Source of the DNA: Pseudomonas neustonica
GTDB taxonomy: Bacteria > Pseudomonadota > Gammaproteobacteria > Pseudomonadales > Pseudomonadaceae
Direction of reading: 5' to 3'
Assembly: GCF_003797945.1 (NCBI RefSeq)
Contig: NZ_RKKU01000026.1
Location: 1-62,055 of the forward strand
Length of the DNA stretch: 62,055 bases
Shown: positions 34,296 to 44,661 of the stretch, piece after piece
Position numbering within the stretch: the stretch's first letter is position 1
Layout of the letters: each line of letters starts with the position of its first letter
Notes under the pieces: model-generated
What the model was told of the DNA's origin: nothing
What the model saw: only the letters and a program-made list of their open reading frames with translations
Databases searched by the model: none
Position numbers and translations under genes: made by a program

Positions 34296-35939
34296 CTAGC
34301 TCTTTTGCGGACCGTCTTGCGGTCCTGAGATACAGTTACGCCCGGCATGCTTGGCCACGTAGAGGCGCTTATCGGCCTTGCCCAGCAGGTCACGCGTGTC
34401 CCACGTAGGGCCCTCACAACCGCTGATTCCTGCGCTGAAGCTGCAGAAAAAGGGCTGGTTGTTCGCAGTGAACGCCAGTGTGTTGAAGGCCTGACGTATT
34501 TCTTCGAGTATCAGCCAGGCGTCGCGGGTTCCGCAGTTGGGCAGCACGGCGACAAACTCTTCGCCGCCGTAACGACCCAGACGGTCAACTTTGCGCAGGC
34601 GCTGGCGCAACAGATTGGATAAGCCGCGAATGACGCTATCACCCACGGCGTGGCCATATTCATCATTCACCTTTTTGAAGTGATCAATGTCGATCATCAC
34701 CACGCTCATGGGTTGTTCGCAGCGTTTGGCGCGCTCGATCTCAATATCGACCTGCTCCTTGATATCGGCGTGCTTGAGTAGCCCGGTCAGGCTGTCACGC
34801 GCCAGTGCTTCGCTGACCATACGTGCACGCTGGGCGCGGGCGTACACGGTGGTGAGCAGCGCGCTGTCGCTGATGGGCTTGGTGATGAAATCGTCACCGG
34901 CTTTGAGCAGCGCGGACATTTGTCGTTCGGCATTGGTTTCTGCCGAGAGATAAACAATCGGGATGCGCAGCCAATCATCATTCAGGCGGATGACTTGTGC
35001 CAGCTCAGGACCGCTGTATTCCGGCATGCTTATGTCCATCAGCACCACATCTGGGCTGAACGTGTGCATTTTTTCCAGCAGCAGGTTGGGTTCGGAATTG
35101 ATATCCACCAACATGCCGGCGTTGCTGAGGACCAGTTTGTAGCGTGCTGCCAGGTCGGTATCGTCATCCACAATCAAGACCCGGAATGGACCGCCCTGAT
35201 GGGTGTTGAAGCAGCGCTCCAGGCGACTTTCCAGCGCTGGCAGGTCGACCGGTTTGGTGAAGTAGCCGCGCGCACCAGCGCGCACAGCCTGCAGCCGACT
35301 GATAAAGCTGTCCTGCGAGCTGATAACCAGTAGGGGCGGCGCATTTACTCCGCGTTCAGCGAAGGGGGCGCTTTGCAGCATGTTGTAGCCTTGCGGGCTG
35401 GTATCAACTATCAACGCGTCAAGCTTGGTATCTGGCGCTATTTCGGGCTGCTTTTTGTACAGGCTGATGCGGTAACCAAAACTGGTCAGTGTGTGGCTCA
35501 TCTGCAGGCCCAGTGCGGTATCCTGGATCAGCAGGCCAATATGTCTGCGGTCAACCAAGGCGGCGTCTGTCTTGGCCTGCGGCTCTAGCTCTGGCTCTTT
35601 GGTCAGGCGGCTCTGTTGCAAGCTTCGCAGGCTCGGGATCGCGCTGCACAAGGCCATCATTGTGGCGTGGTCGGGATTATCTGCGGCCATCTGGATACGG
35701 GCTTTTTCTTCCAGCTCGCGGCAGCGTGACCCCAGCTCGGCGTAGCCGAAGGTGCCAGCAGAGCCCGCCAATTTATGCAGCCGATCGCGCATTTCAGTGA
35801 GCAGGTTACTCCCTGTTTCAGGCTTTTCCTGCAGTTGACTGGCGAGGGTTTCCAGTGCTTGCAGATCACCTTTCAGGCGCTCCCGAAAGCGAGCGTCCAG
35901 TGCGGCCAATTGAGTGCCAAGCTGTTTGGATTTAGGCAT
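34296..35939 (-). CDS. HPt-REC-REC-GGDEF response regulator, diguanylate cyclase
   Basis: 547 residues. An HPt domain (about 10-110) has phospho-accepting H55 in RLHKLAGSAGTFGY. A first receiver-like domain (about 130-245, DALIVDTSP, GYFTKPV) and a second canonical receiver (about 252-370, LIVDDDTD, VVLMDISMPEYSG, FITKPIS) follow. The C-terminal GGDEF domain (about 380-540) has an intact GGEEF active site and the RxxD inhibitory I-site (RKVD, five residues before it). It therefore should make c-di-GMP with product inhibition. Having both HPt and receivers in one chain, it can be the end point of the phosphorelay encoded upstream. Overlaps the lone receiver gene by eight bases. Confidence 0.92.
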   Translation of the reverse strand: MPKSKQLGTQLAALDARFRERLKGDLQALETLASQLQEKPETGSNLLTEMRDRLHKLAGSAGTFGYAELGSRCRELEEKARIQMAADNPDHATMMALCSAIPSLRSLQQSRLTKEPELEPQAKTDAALVDRRHIGLLIQDTALGLQMSHTLTSFGYRISLYKKQPEIAPDTKLDALIVDTSPQGYNMLQSAPFAERGVNAPPLLVISSQDSFISRLQAVRAGARGYFTKPVDLPALESRLERCFNTHQGGPFRVLIVDDDTDLAARYKLVLSNAGMLVDINSEPNLLLEKMHTFSPDVVLMDISMPEYSGPELAQVIRLNDDWLRIPIVYLSAETNAERQMSALLKAGDDFITKPISDSALLTTVYARAQRARMVSEALARDSLTGLLKHADIKEQVDIEIERAKRCEQPMSVVMIDIDHFKKVNDEYGHAVGDSVIRGLSNLLRQRLRKVDRLGRYGGEEFVAVLPNCGTRDAWLILEEIRQAFNTLAFTANNQPFFCSFSAGISGCEGPTWDTRDLLGKADKRLYVAKHAGRNCISGPQDGPQKS

Positions 35940-36318
35940 GCATCTGGTTCCATATCTCGATGATCTGCTCTGACAGCGTCATAGGATCAAATGGCTTGAT
36001 GATCACACCGGCGGCGCCCAGTTCACGGTAGGAAGATACCTCCTGGGTTTGTGCCTTTGCGGTCATGAAGACCACGGGTACGCCAGTCATGCAGGGTAGT
36101 TTCTGCAGTTCGGCCAGGGTTTGCGGACCGTCCATGCCCGGCATCATGACATCGAGCAGGACCAGCTGCGGATTAAAATCGGCGACTTCGGCCAATCCTT
36201 GTGACCCCGATTCGCAGCTTTTGACCGTAAAGCCGCCAACGATCTCCAGGGCGACGCGTGCCACCTCCTGAATAGAGAGGTCATCCTCAATGTGCATTAT
36301 TCGTTCAAGCTTGCTCAT
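35932..36318 (-). CDS. Single-domain response regulator (CheY-like receiver)
   Basis: 128 residues, receiver only: acidic pocket ED at 11-12, phospho-acceptor D56 in LVLLDVMMPGMDG, and the conserved lysine in VIIKPFDP. No output domain, so it probably shuttles phosphate from the kinases to the HPt of the cyclase encoded next. Overlaps the kinase gene upstream by 14 bases and the cyclase gene by eight. Confidence 0.92.
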   Translation of the reverse strand: MSKLERIMHIEDDLSIQEVARVALEIVGGFTVKSCESGSQGLAEVADFNPQLVLLDVMMPGMDGPQTLAELQKLPCMTGVPVVFMTAKAQTQEVSSYRELGAAGVIIKPFDPMTLSEQIIEIWNQMHA

Positions 36319-38518
36319 AGGCCTTGGCTCCGTTGCTGTCGAGCACCTCAGGGATACGGTGGGCGGAAGTGGCGCTAACTGATGCGACTGGCAAGCTAAT
36401 CCAGAAGCAGCAGCCCTGGCCAGGTGTTGATATGAAGCCTATACGGCCGTGCATGGCGCGCATCAGAGAGCGAGAAATCGCTAACCCCAGTCCGGTGCCG
36501 CCACGCTGTCGGGTTGCGGTAGCATCGGCTTGGGCAAAACGCTTGAATACGTTGGGCTGGAATTCCAGCGGTATACCGTCGCCCTGATCGGTGATAGACA
36601 CGCGGACCTGCTGCTGTTCCTGTTCAGTACTCAGGGTGACAATCCCACCCAGGGGCGAAAATTTGATCGCATTGCTCAGCAGATTGGCCAGCACTTGCTG
36701 TAGACGGTGCTCATCGGCCACGACCTGCAGAGTGCAGGTGGCAGGCAGGCGTAAATCCACACGGGCATCGTAGGCCATAGACGATAGCATGCCTTTGGCG
36801 GCCTGTAGCTGCGCGTTTAAATCAAGCGGCTTCAGCTGCAACTGCAGCTTGTTTGCCTCGAGTTTATCGATATCCAGCAGGTCGTTGATCAGCGCGGTCA
36901 AGCGCTGGCTGTTATCTTCGGCACTTTTCAAAAGCGATGCAGCCTGCTCGGGACTGTTATCTAATACTCCACTGTTGACCAGCCTTAAGGTGCCATAAAT
37001 GCTGGTTAGCGGCGTACGCAGCTCATGACTGACAGTGGATACAAAATCGTTTTTCAGCTGCTCGTTACGCAAGCGTTCTGAAATATCGCGCAAGTTAAGC
37101 ATCAATTGATATTCGCCCGGCAAGCCCACGCGTGCCGCCGTCACTTCACAGTGCACACTGCCACCAAACTGCCGCAACAAGATGATTACACATTGTCCCC
37201 CTGCGGTCATCGCCTGGGACACCAGTTCCGGCAGAGGCGCTTGGCCTTCTTCCAGTAAATAGGCAAACGGCAGGTCATGCAGGCTTTCGACACTGTAACC
37301 CAATAGCTTCGACAGTTCAGGGTTTGCTCGCGATATCAGGAGCGTATCGATAGTCAGCAGCAGTATCGCATCGGAGGACTGCTCGAACTGGCTGCGCAAC
37401 AGGTCACGCTCGCGTTCCAGCTCCAGTGCCTGCTGTTGTTGGCGCTGGGTCAGTTGGTTGAAAACACTGACCAGATAGCCCACTTCATCGGTGCGATCGA
37501 TCTCGATCGGCTGGATGGGGCGGCGCCCCTCCATCATATCGGTGATCTGTTGCGCGGCTGAGCTGAGCGGACCCATGGCACGGCGCAGCAAGAACACCAG
37601 CGCCAGGCTAAGCAGCAGAAAAAATACTACGCCAATGAGCAGATTCTGCGTAAGAATCGGATCAAGCTTGTCGGTTATCCGTTTCAATGGTGTGAGACTG
37701 ACAACTCGCCAACCGAGATAGGGCATCTCATCGGCTATGAACAGGTCTTCTCCGCCGGTTTCGACGTTGGCCAACAGGCCCATGTCCTCACCTCTGCGCA
37801 GCTTGGCCAGTAAAGCGCTGGCCCCGTCGTCGGGCAGGGGCTGCATCGCCAGCTCCGGATCGGATGCCGTGACATACATCTGGTGCGTCATGTCCATCAC
37901 GAATAGCCGTGATGGGGAGCCCAGGGTTGTGTTTACTGCCACATCAAAGAGGTTTTCCTGCTCTAGTTGTATGCCCCCGGCGATCAGCCCAATGACTCGC
38001 CCTTGGGCGTTCTTGACTGGCGCGCTGATGCTCAGGATGGGGGTGCGCGTGGTGCGCCCCATGATTGGCTTGCTGATGCCCGGCTGCCCGCTATCCAGCG
38101 CTTGGCGGATATGCGGTCGGTCGGCATAGGACGTACCCAGCCGACCCTCCACCCGAGTGGACTCGCCGACCGCGATACCTGAGGCATTCAAAATCAGCAC
38201 CCCACCGGGGAAGTACAGATCAATGCTTTGCTGTTGGCTAGCGATCAGCTTAGCGCTGCTGGTATAGCTTACCTGACCATCCAACGCTTGCTGTGCGGCA
38301 AGGGTAGCCAGGAAGTGTTTGCGTATATCAAGCTCACGCTCGATCAGTCTTACCGCATTGCCGTTGAGGCGCTTTTGCTGCTCAATCAGCAGGCTCTGCA
38401 TATCACTGCGGAGTCCTTGCTGGGTCACTATCCCGGAGAGCAGGACCTGTAGCAATCCGGCACCGAGAATCAATAACAGTATCTTGGCGGTCAGGCGACT
38501 GGAGCGGGGCTGTTTCAT
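36305..38518 (-). CDS. Membrane sensor histidine kinase (Cache-HAMP-PAS-HisKA-HATPase)
   Basis: 737 residues. TM1 at about 12-30, a periplasmic dCache-type sensor (about 35-285, with YADRPHIRQALDSGQPG and ISAPVKNAQGRVIGLIAGGI), TM2 near 292-312, a HAMP domain (RRAMGPLSSAAQQITDMMEG), a coiled coil, a PAS domain (about 370-480), HisKA with the autophosphorylated His in FVSTVSHELRTPLTSIYG, and a HATPase domain (GDGIPLEFQPNVFKRF; GGTGLGLAISRSLM). Cache sensors usually bind small metabolites. The start abuts the previous kinase gene's stop. Confidence 0.93.
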   Translation of the reverse strand: MKQPRSSRLTAKILLLILGAGLLQVLLSGIVTQQGLRSDMQSLLIEQQKRLNGNAVRLIERELDIRKHFLATLAAQQALDGQVSYTSSAKLIASQQQSIDLYFPGGVLILNASGIAVGESTRVEGRLGTSYADRPHIRQALDSGQPGISKPIMGRTTRTPILSISAPVKNAQGRVIGLIAGGIQLEQENLFDVAVNTTLGSPSRLFVMDMTHQMYVTASDPELAMQPLPDDGASALLAKLRRGEDMGLLANVETGGEDLFIADEMPYLGWRVVSLTPLKRITDKLDPILTQNLLIGVVFFLLLSLALVFLLRRAMGPLSSAAQQITDMMEGRRPIQPIEIDRTDEVGYLVSVFNQLTQRQQQQALELERERDLLRSQFEQSSDAILLLTIDTLLISRANPELSKLLGYSVESLHDLPFAYLLEEGQAPLPELVSQAMTAGGQCVIILLRQFGGSVHCEVTAARVGLPGEYQLMLNLRDISERLRNEQLKNDFVSTVSHELRTPLTSIYGTLRLVNSGVLDNSPEQAASLLKSAEDNSQRLTALINDLLDIDKLEANKLQLQLKPLDLNAQLQAAKGMLSSMAYDARVDLRLPATCTLQVVADEHRLQQVLANLLSNAIKFSPLGGIVTLSTEQEQQQVRVSITDQGDGIPLEFQPNVFKRFAQADATATRQRGGTGLGLAISRSLMRAMHGRIGFISTPGQGCCFWISLPVASVSATSAHRIPEVLDSNGAKAYEQA

Positions 38519-40122
38519 TAATATTCCGGTTGGGAGTTCAGCGGTAGGCGAAACCAGAAGGTAGCGCCCTGTCCTTCTGCAGATAATACCCCGACCTCGC
38601 CGTGCATGTGCTCAATCAGCTCCTTGCAAATGGATAATCCCAGCCCCGTACCGCCCCGTTTACGGGTATCGCTAAGATCCAGCTGAGAAAACTTCTTAAA
38701 CAGCTTGTCGTGTTGGTCTGGTGCGATTCCTATGCCTTGATCGATTACCCTTACCTCTACACACTCCGGGAAACGTTCACATTCCACCCGCACCGTGCTT
38801 TGTTCGTGGGAAAACTTGGCGGCGTTGGACAGGTAATTGGCCAGCACCTGCAATAATCTGCGCTCATCGACAAAGACACTCGGATTGTCGCACGGCTCGC
38901 TCAATTGCAAACTGACCTTAAAACGTTGGGCATAGGGTTTAATCGCTTCAAGTGCTTTTTCCAGTAGCGACCTGATTGGCTGCTCGTGGAACAGGAACTG
39001 CATTTTACCTGCGTCCAATTGCTCCATGTCGAGCAGGTCATTGATCAACTCGTTGAGACGGATGGTGTTCTCGTGACCTATTTCAAGCAGCCGCTGGGCT
39101 GACGCTGGCAGCGGGCCACAGGTTCCGGCACGGAGCAAGCTTATGGAACCGCCGATCGAGGTCAGGGGAGTGCGCAACTCATGACTTACGGTGGCCAGAA
39201 AGTGTTTTTTCAGCAGAGCGGTGTTACGTAACTCCGTGATGTCGTGCATCACCACCATGGCGGAGTGTGCTCCGGATTGGCCTTTTAGCGGTCCGCCGTT
39301 GCAGAGCAGAAAGCGGGGTGCCTGATGGCGGCTGTGCAGGCAGATTTCCTCGTTCTCGATTACCTCACCGCGCCAGGCGCGCGCGAGTGGAGTCTCATCA
39401 TTACGCAGCTCGGTGACGCCGTCGGCACGGTAGAGGCTGTAATGCGTTGACCACTGCTCTGGCGGCAGCTGGCGCACATCCAGCCCATGCCAGAGTACGG
39501 CGGTATCGTTGAAGCGGGTCAACTCGCCCTGCTCGTTACACACCGCCACGCCAGCCTTGATATTGTCCAGCAGGCCTTCAGCCAGGGCGCGTTGCTCGCT
39601 TAACTGCAGCTCTCGCTCTACTGCCTGCAACAGGTTAAGACGTAACTCCAGTTGGTATTCGACCATGCGCGTAAGACGTTCCATAGTCTCTTGCTGCTGG
39701 CGGTTGAGCTGCCGGGGCTTGGTATCGATTACGCAGAGCGTTCCCAGGCGATAACCCATAGGTGTGGTGATCGGCATACCGGCATAAAAGCGGATGTGCG
39801 GATCCTCGGTGACCAACGGATTATTGCTGAACCTGGAGTCGAGTTGGGCATCAGGCACCTGCATCAGCTCACTCTGTTTGATCGCATGGGCACAGAAGGC
39901 GAGATCACGTGGCGTTTCCTCGGCCTCCAGGCCAACCTTGCTTTTGAACCACTGCCGGTGGTCATCGACTAACGAAATCAGTGCGACCGGCATCTCCAGC
40001 CAGAGCGCAGCCAAAGCGGTAATGTCATCGAAGGCCTGCTCACTGGCGCTATCCATGATCTGGTATTGCGCCAGCGCCTGTAGCCGCCGCTGCTCGCTAT
40101 CGGCCTGGTTGTGCTCGGTCAC
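38518..40122 (-). CDS. Cytoplasmic GAF-PAS histidine kinase
   Basis: 534 residues, no membrane segment. An N-terminal GAF domain (about 15-160; DSASEQAFDDITALAALWLEMPVALISLVD, CAHAIKQSELMQVPD, YAGMPITTPMGYRLGTLCVID), a PAS domain (about 180-290), HisKA (FLATVSHELRTPLTSIGGS) and HATPase (GIGIAPDQHDKLFKKF; GGTGLGLSICKEL). The FCAHAI-type GAF is common in kinases coupled to c-di-GMP networks. Coupled at both ends to the adjacent kinase genes. Confidence 0.92.
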   Translation of the reverse strand: MTEHNQADSEQRRLQALAQYQIMDSASEQAFDDITALAALWLEMPVALISLVDDHRQWFKSKVGLEAEETPRDLAFCAHAIKQSELMQVPDAQLDSRFSNNPLVTEDPHIRFYAGMPITTPMGYRLGTLCVIDTKPRQLNRQQQETMERLTRMVEYQLELRLNLLQAVERELQLSEQRALAEGLLDNIKAGVAVCNEQGELTRFNDTAVLWHGLDVRQLPPEQWSTHYSLYRADGVTELRNDETPLARAWRGEVIENEEICLHSRHQAPRFLLCNGGPLKGQSGAHSAMVVMHDITELRNTALLKKHFLATVSHELRTPLTSIGGSISLLRAGTCGPLPASAQRLLEIGHENTIRLNELINDLLDMEQLDAGKMQFLFHEQPIRSLLEKALEAIKPYAQRFKVSLQLSEPCDNPSVFVDERRLLQVLANYLSNAAKFSHEQSTVRVECERFPECVEVRVIDQGIGIAPDQHDKLFKKFSQLDLSDTRKRGGTGLGLSICKELIEHMHGEVGVLSAEGQGATFWFRLPLNSQPEY

Positions 40123-43100
40123 GGCGAGCTCTCCTGCCTGGTGTTGTCATGCGGGGGCGAGCTGAGCGGAATGCAGAACCAGAAGCGCGAACCCTCGCCG
40201 ACGTTGGATTCAAAGCCGATATCGCCCCCCATGTGCAAGACCAGTTCACGGCTGATCGCCAGCCCAAGCCCTGAGCCGCCGCGTTGGCGGGTATTGGAGC
40301 CGTCCAGCTGGGTGAACTTTTGGAAAATGCGGTCGTGAAAGGCCTCAGGTATGCCCTGGCCCTGATCGGTGACGCTGATGCAGACGCTATTGCCGCTCAA
40401 CTGGCTACTCAGCCGAATATCGCCGCCAGACCTGGAAAACTTGGCAGCGTTAGATAAAAGATTGCTCAGCACCTGTCCCAGCCGCATCGCATCCACCTCA
40501 ACCCAAACCTCCTGCATTTCGCCAGTGCTCTGACTGACCTGGTATTGATCAGCGTAGCTCTTGTTGAGCTCTAGTGCTTTTTGCAGGATGGGTATTAGTG
40601 GTTGCGAGCGCAGCTCAAAGTGCATTTTGCCCGCAGCCAGCTTATCTATGTCGAGCAGGTCGTTGATCAATAGGGTGAGTCGCCAGGTGTTTTGCTCGGC
40701 TGTCGCCAGCAGGCTTGCCATCTTTTCCGGTACAGCACCCAAGACACCTGCGTTAACCAGCTTGAGTGAACCGAAGATGGCTGTCAGCGGCGTGCGCAAC
40801 TCGTGGCTGACGGTGGAGACAAACTGCGATTTGAGCTGATCCACTCGCACTTGCTCGGTCACATCCCAGATAAAGCCGTCGAACCACTTGAGATTGCCGG
40901 CACCGTCGTACTCGGCGCGGCCTTTTTCCCTTACCTGCACTACATGACCCTGGGCATGCAATATGCGATAGGTCAGTTCAAAGCTGGCGTCGTTGGTGCG
41001 AGCACGGTGATTCGATAGCCGCGCTTTGCTAAGGTCGTCAGGGTGAATAATACTGGCGAAGCTGCGCTGCTGATTATTGACGAAGTCACTCGCCGGATAG
41101 CCCGTGATGCGCTCCACTTCATCGCTCAGGTAGGACATGGTCCAGAGCTGATCGATATGGCACCGGTAAACCGCGCCGGGTAGATTGCTGACCATGCCGC
41201 GAAAGCGCGACTCACTCTTCTGTAGTGCGCGGGTAGTCTGAATCAGGTCAGTAATGTCGGTCGCCATGCCGAGGAAACCGGTCAGCTCGCCATCACTGTC
41301 GGCAATTTGCGTCACGGTCAGGTTGACCAGGCGATGGGCACCGTCCTTGCGCACATAGGTCCAGGGCCGGATTTCGGCTTTTCCCATACGGGCTTCGTGC
41401 AGGAATACTTCCATTCCCCCTACTTTAGCCCCCCTGGCCTCGCTGATCTCCTCGCTGCGGCGCTGAACTTCGCTGGGTAAATGAAACTGCTCGGGTGTGA
41501 CTTTGCCCATAACCTCTTGCGCAGAGTAGCCCAACAGATTCTCTGCGCCCGAATTGAACAGCGTCACGCTCCCGTGCGGGTCGGTGGCAATGATGGCAAC
41601 CTCGGTGGCGGCGTTAATCACGGCATCGAGGAAGGAGCGTGCTTGGCGGATTTCTTCTTCACGCTGCATCTCGGCGCTAATGTCGGCGTGGGTGCCGCTC
41701 ATCCACAGCGGATTGCCTGCAGCGTCACGCTCTATCACCTGGCCTCGATCCTGAATCCAGATCCATGCGCCGCTACGGTGCTGCACGCGGTATTGGCAAG
41801 AGAAGAACTCACTGTTACCAGTCAGGTGACGATGCAGGCGCGCAAGCGCCTGCTCGCGGTCAGCCGGGTGTATTTTGTTATTCCAGGTATCCACTGTGAT
41901 GGGGGCGAGTTCTTCGCGCTGGTAGCCGAGCATGTTGGCCCAGCGTTCGTTGACCTCCAGCGCGTTGCTGTGCAAGTCACACTCCCAGGTGCCGATGCCG
42001 GTGGCAGCGATCACCCTTGCTAGCCGATGTTGCTCATTGGCCAGGCTTTGTTCGATGTGCTTGCGGGCGGTGATATCAGCAATAAAGCCATGCCAGACGG
42101 TATCACCGTTGGCTAGCCGCTCGGGACTGGAATAGCCGGCCACCCATATTTCGCCCAGCTTGGGGTGCCGCACACGGTACTCGGCGCGCCAGGTGGACAG
42201 GTTGCGTGCCGATTCGCTTATCTGCGCGGTGACTGCCTGTATGTCGTCAGGGTGAATGCGATTGATGGCAGCACTCGCGTCCTGGCTGCCTTGTTCCGGT
42301 GTGATGCCGTAAATCTGCCGTATACCTTCACTGGTATAAGGGAACCAGGCATGGCCGTTGGCGCTTAACTGGTACTGGTAGACCATCCCTGGCACATGCT
42401 GGGTGATCTTGCTGAAGCGCTCCAGCAAGGCTTCACGCTGCTGCTCGGCGGCCGCGCTTTCCACTAGTGCGGCGGTCCAGCGCGCACTCAGACGCATGAA
42501 CTCCAGGTCGGTCTCATCAAAGGTGCGCTGGCGGCTGGTGGCACTGGAGAAATTGAGCGTGCCGTAACGTACACCCGCCAACATCAGTGGAACACCAATA
42601 TAGGCCTCTAGTTGAAAACTGCGGTAGCAAGGGTGGCCGCTGAACTTCGAGCTGCCCATATTATCGATGGCCATCACATCATCGTTTTGATAGGCCAGGC
42701 TGCAGTAGGTGTTGTCGAAGTCGAAGCGGGTACCGGGAGCGGGACTGTTCGGGCTGCTGTTAGCGGCAATCACGTAGTAGTCTGGCCCCTCGATACGGCT
42801 AACCAGGCCAAGGTCGAGCTGCAGGTAGTTGCATCCCAAATCAAGCAGGCGAGTGAGCCTGTCCTGGTTGCTCACGTTTGGCGCTGCGGCGATCTCGTTG
42901 AGCGACCGCAAGGCCTGACGTTGGCGTTCCAGGCGCTCTTGAATCTGCTGCCTGACCCGGGCCTGGAGCATTGCATTGATGAGCTGGCCGAGGGTGGCGA
43001 TTAGCGGTGTAAGAAACTCAACCATATCGGCGGTGTAGCGTGAGTCACGGTTGCCCAGCGCCAGCACGCCGACCAGGCGATCGCCGTAGTGGATCGGCAG

Positions 43101-44567
43101 TCCCAAAAAGGAGCTAAGCCCCTGTCCGGCTGCCGGGTTTTGCTCAATGACTGCGCTGGCGCTACTTATCACGCTCGCGATGAGCACGGTGTTGTCCGCC
43201 AGTGTTTGTCTGGCCTTGGCGGGGTCTGATTGCAGCTCTGAGCTGTCAGGGCTTTTGCTCAGTTGGCAGCTGGCAAAAGGGGCCAGTTCAGGTTGCTCTT
43301 CTGCGTTGAGTTTTACCTGGCCTACCGCGCCAAAGCGGCTGTCGGTCAGGAAAAGTATCTGCTCCAACAGCTTTGTATAGCCTTGCTCGATTTGATCGCG
43401 CTGGATATAGGACGACTGTGCTCCGGCGATGATAGCCAGGAGTTGACGGTTGCGTTCACGTTGTTGGCTCTGCGCCAGTATCGCTTTTTCATGGGTGGCG
43501 ATCTGGTGGCGACTTCTGTTGCGAAAAGCCCATATCAGTACAGCTAAAAACAGGCTGGTGGCCAGGTATGCCAGTAGCCAGTTGATCAGCAGGCGGGTCT
43601 GATCCTGGCGGTGAGCCGCTGCGGCTGCCGAAATGTCGTGCCAGGCAATGATAAGGCCAGCAACATCTCCCTGGCTGCCCGGTGCAGCGGTTGCGAGTAG
43701 CGGCAATGAGGTGATGTGAAAGACCTGATTATCGACTGGCAGCTGTTGGTGATGTACCTGATCCAGCCCGGTTGTGAGCCTGGCAGCGGCAAGCCATTGA
43801 GCGAACGCCGGATTGGAGTCCCGCCCGATTAGCCAGCGTCCATCCTCGGTGAGATCGAGTTTGCTCTCCTTCAGGCCTTCGCTGGGTGGCATGAGCAGGG
43901 CCAAATCGGTATCGGACGTTGCACCCTGGGCGATATGGCCGGGCAACACAGAAAAGCCGACCGCAATAAGCGCGACCAGCTCGTTGGTGCCGTTGTGTGG
44001 TGACAGAATGGGGACCACTGCCGCCCGGAGCACGCCGAGCGGGCCGCTCTCTATGCCGGTCTGCTCTTGCCCCGACTGCAAGGCGTTGTTTAACAAGGGG
44101 CGAGCTTCCTCGCCGGGCCCATCCATTGGCCGGTCAGGGTGTTGCATGCGCAGCAGTGTCTGAACCGGGTCGGCTAAATGGACTTCCAGCATCTGCGCGC
44201 CACCGCTCTGCAGGACTGACCACACGCGGTTCAGGTCGGTACGTAGTTGGCCGCGCAGGCGTTGTATCTCGGCCTGGTTGTCTGTCTGATTGTTATCTGC
44301 AAGTGCCTTGATGCGGGCAAGCAGCTCGCGAATCCCCGGTTCTTCGGCCAGGCTGCGAGCCGCCAGCATGGCCTGGTTGCCCAATGCTATCTGGCTGAGC
44401 TCAATGCTTCTTTGCGTCAGTTCAGCATGCATTGCTTGCTGCCTGTCCCACTGTTGCTCGCGTTGCTGCCAGCTACTGGTGGCGAGAAACACAAAGAGCA
44501 GGCCGATAGCGATACCGCCGATCAGCAGCGGTATCTGACCTGTTTTGAGCTGTTCTGGGTTAGCCAT
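40119..44567 (-). CDS. Large multi-sensor histidine kinase (TM, GAF x2, PAS x4, HisKA, HATPase)
   Basis: 1482 residues. TM1 about 13-32, a periplasmic region of about 290 residues, TM2 about 330-350, then a GAF domain (about 385-540), a second GAF (about 565-715; ISRIEGPDYYVIAANSS, YIGVPLMLAGVRYGTLNFSS), four PAS/PAC units (about 735-1240) and HisKA (FVSTVSHELRTPLTAIFGS) with HATPase (GQGIPEAFHDRIFQKF; GGSGLGLAISREL). The EAYIGVPL GAF with a conserved cysteine pair (CSLAY, HPCYR) could bind a chromophore or redox ligand. First gene of the phosphorelay operon; 94 bp follow the SDR stop upstream. Confidence 0.9.
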   Translation of the reverse strand: MANPEQLKTGQIPLLIGGIAIGLLFVFLATSSWQQREQQWDRQQAMHAELTQRSIELSQIALGNQAMLAARSLAEEPGIRELLARIKALADNNQTDNQAEIQRLRGQLRTDLNRVWSVLQSGGAQMLEVHLADPVQTLLRMQHPDRPMDGPGEEARPLLNNALQSGQEQTGIESGPLGVLRAAVVPILSPHNGTNELVALIAVGFSVLPGHIAQGATSDTDLALLMPPSEGLKESKLDLTEDGRWLIGRDSNPAFAQWLAAARLTTGLDQVHHQQLPVDNQVFHITSLPLLATAAPGSQGDVAGLIIAWHDISAAAAAHRQDQTRLLINWLLAYLATSLFLAVLIWAFRNRSRHQIATHEKAILAQSQQRERNRQLLAIIAGAQSSYIQRDQIEQGYTKLLEQILFLTDSRFGAVGQVKLNAEEQPELAPFASCQLSKSPDSSELQSDPAKARQTLADNTVLIASVISSASAVIEQNPAAGQGLSSFLGLPIHYGDRLVGVLALGNRDSRYTADMVEFLTPLIATLGQLINAMLQARVRQQIQERLERQRQALRSLNEIAAAPNVSNQDRLTRLLDLGCNYLQLDLGLVSRIEGPDYYVIAANSSPNSPAPGTRFDFDNTYCSLAYQNDDVMAIDNMGSSKFSGHPCYRSFQLEAYIGVPLMLAGVRYGTLNFSSATSRQRTFDETDLEFMRLSARWTAALVESAAAEQQREALLERFSKITQHVPGMVYQYQLSANGHAWFPYTSEGIRQIYGITPEQGSQDASAAINRIHPDDIQAVTAQISESARNLSTWRAEYRVRHPKLGEIWVAGYSSPERLANGDTVWHGFIADITARKHIEQSLANEQHRLARVIAATGIGTWECDLHSNALEVNERWANMLGYQREELAPITVDTWNNKIHPADREQALARLHRHLTGNSEFFSCQYRVQHRSGAWIWIQDRGQVIERDAAGNPLWMSGTHADISAEMQREEEIRQARSFLDAVINAATEVAIIATDPHGSVTLFNSGAENLLGYSAQEVMGKVTPEQFHLPSEVQRRSEEISEARGAKVGGMEVFLHEARMGKAEIRPWTYVRKDGAHRLVNLTVTQIADSDGELTGFLGMATDITDLIQTTRALQKSESRFRGMVSNLPGAVYRCHIDQLWTMSYLSDEVERITGYPASDFVNNQQRSFASIIHPDDLSKARLSNHRARTNDASFELTYRILHAQGHVVQVREKGRAEYDGAGNLKWFDGFIWDVTEQVRVDQLKSQFVSTVSHELRTPLTAIFGSLKLVNAGVLGAVPEKMASLLATAEQNTWRLTLLINDLLDIDKLAAGKMHFELRSQPLIPILQKALELNKSYADQYQVSQSTGEMQEVWVEVDAMRLGQVLSNLLSNAAKFSRSGGDIRLSSQLSGNSVCISVTDQGQGIPEAFHDRIFQKFTQLDGSNTRQRGGSGLGLAISRELVLHMGGDIGFESNVGEGSRFWFCIPLSSPPHDNTRQESSP

Positions 44568-44661
44568 GAAAACATCCGGGAATCTATTGGCCTGACAATA
44601 GCCCTTAGCGCGTCAGGCTGCCAGCCCGGAGGCATTGCGCTTACAGTTTTGCAGGACAAAT

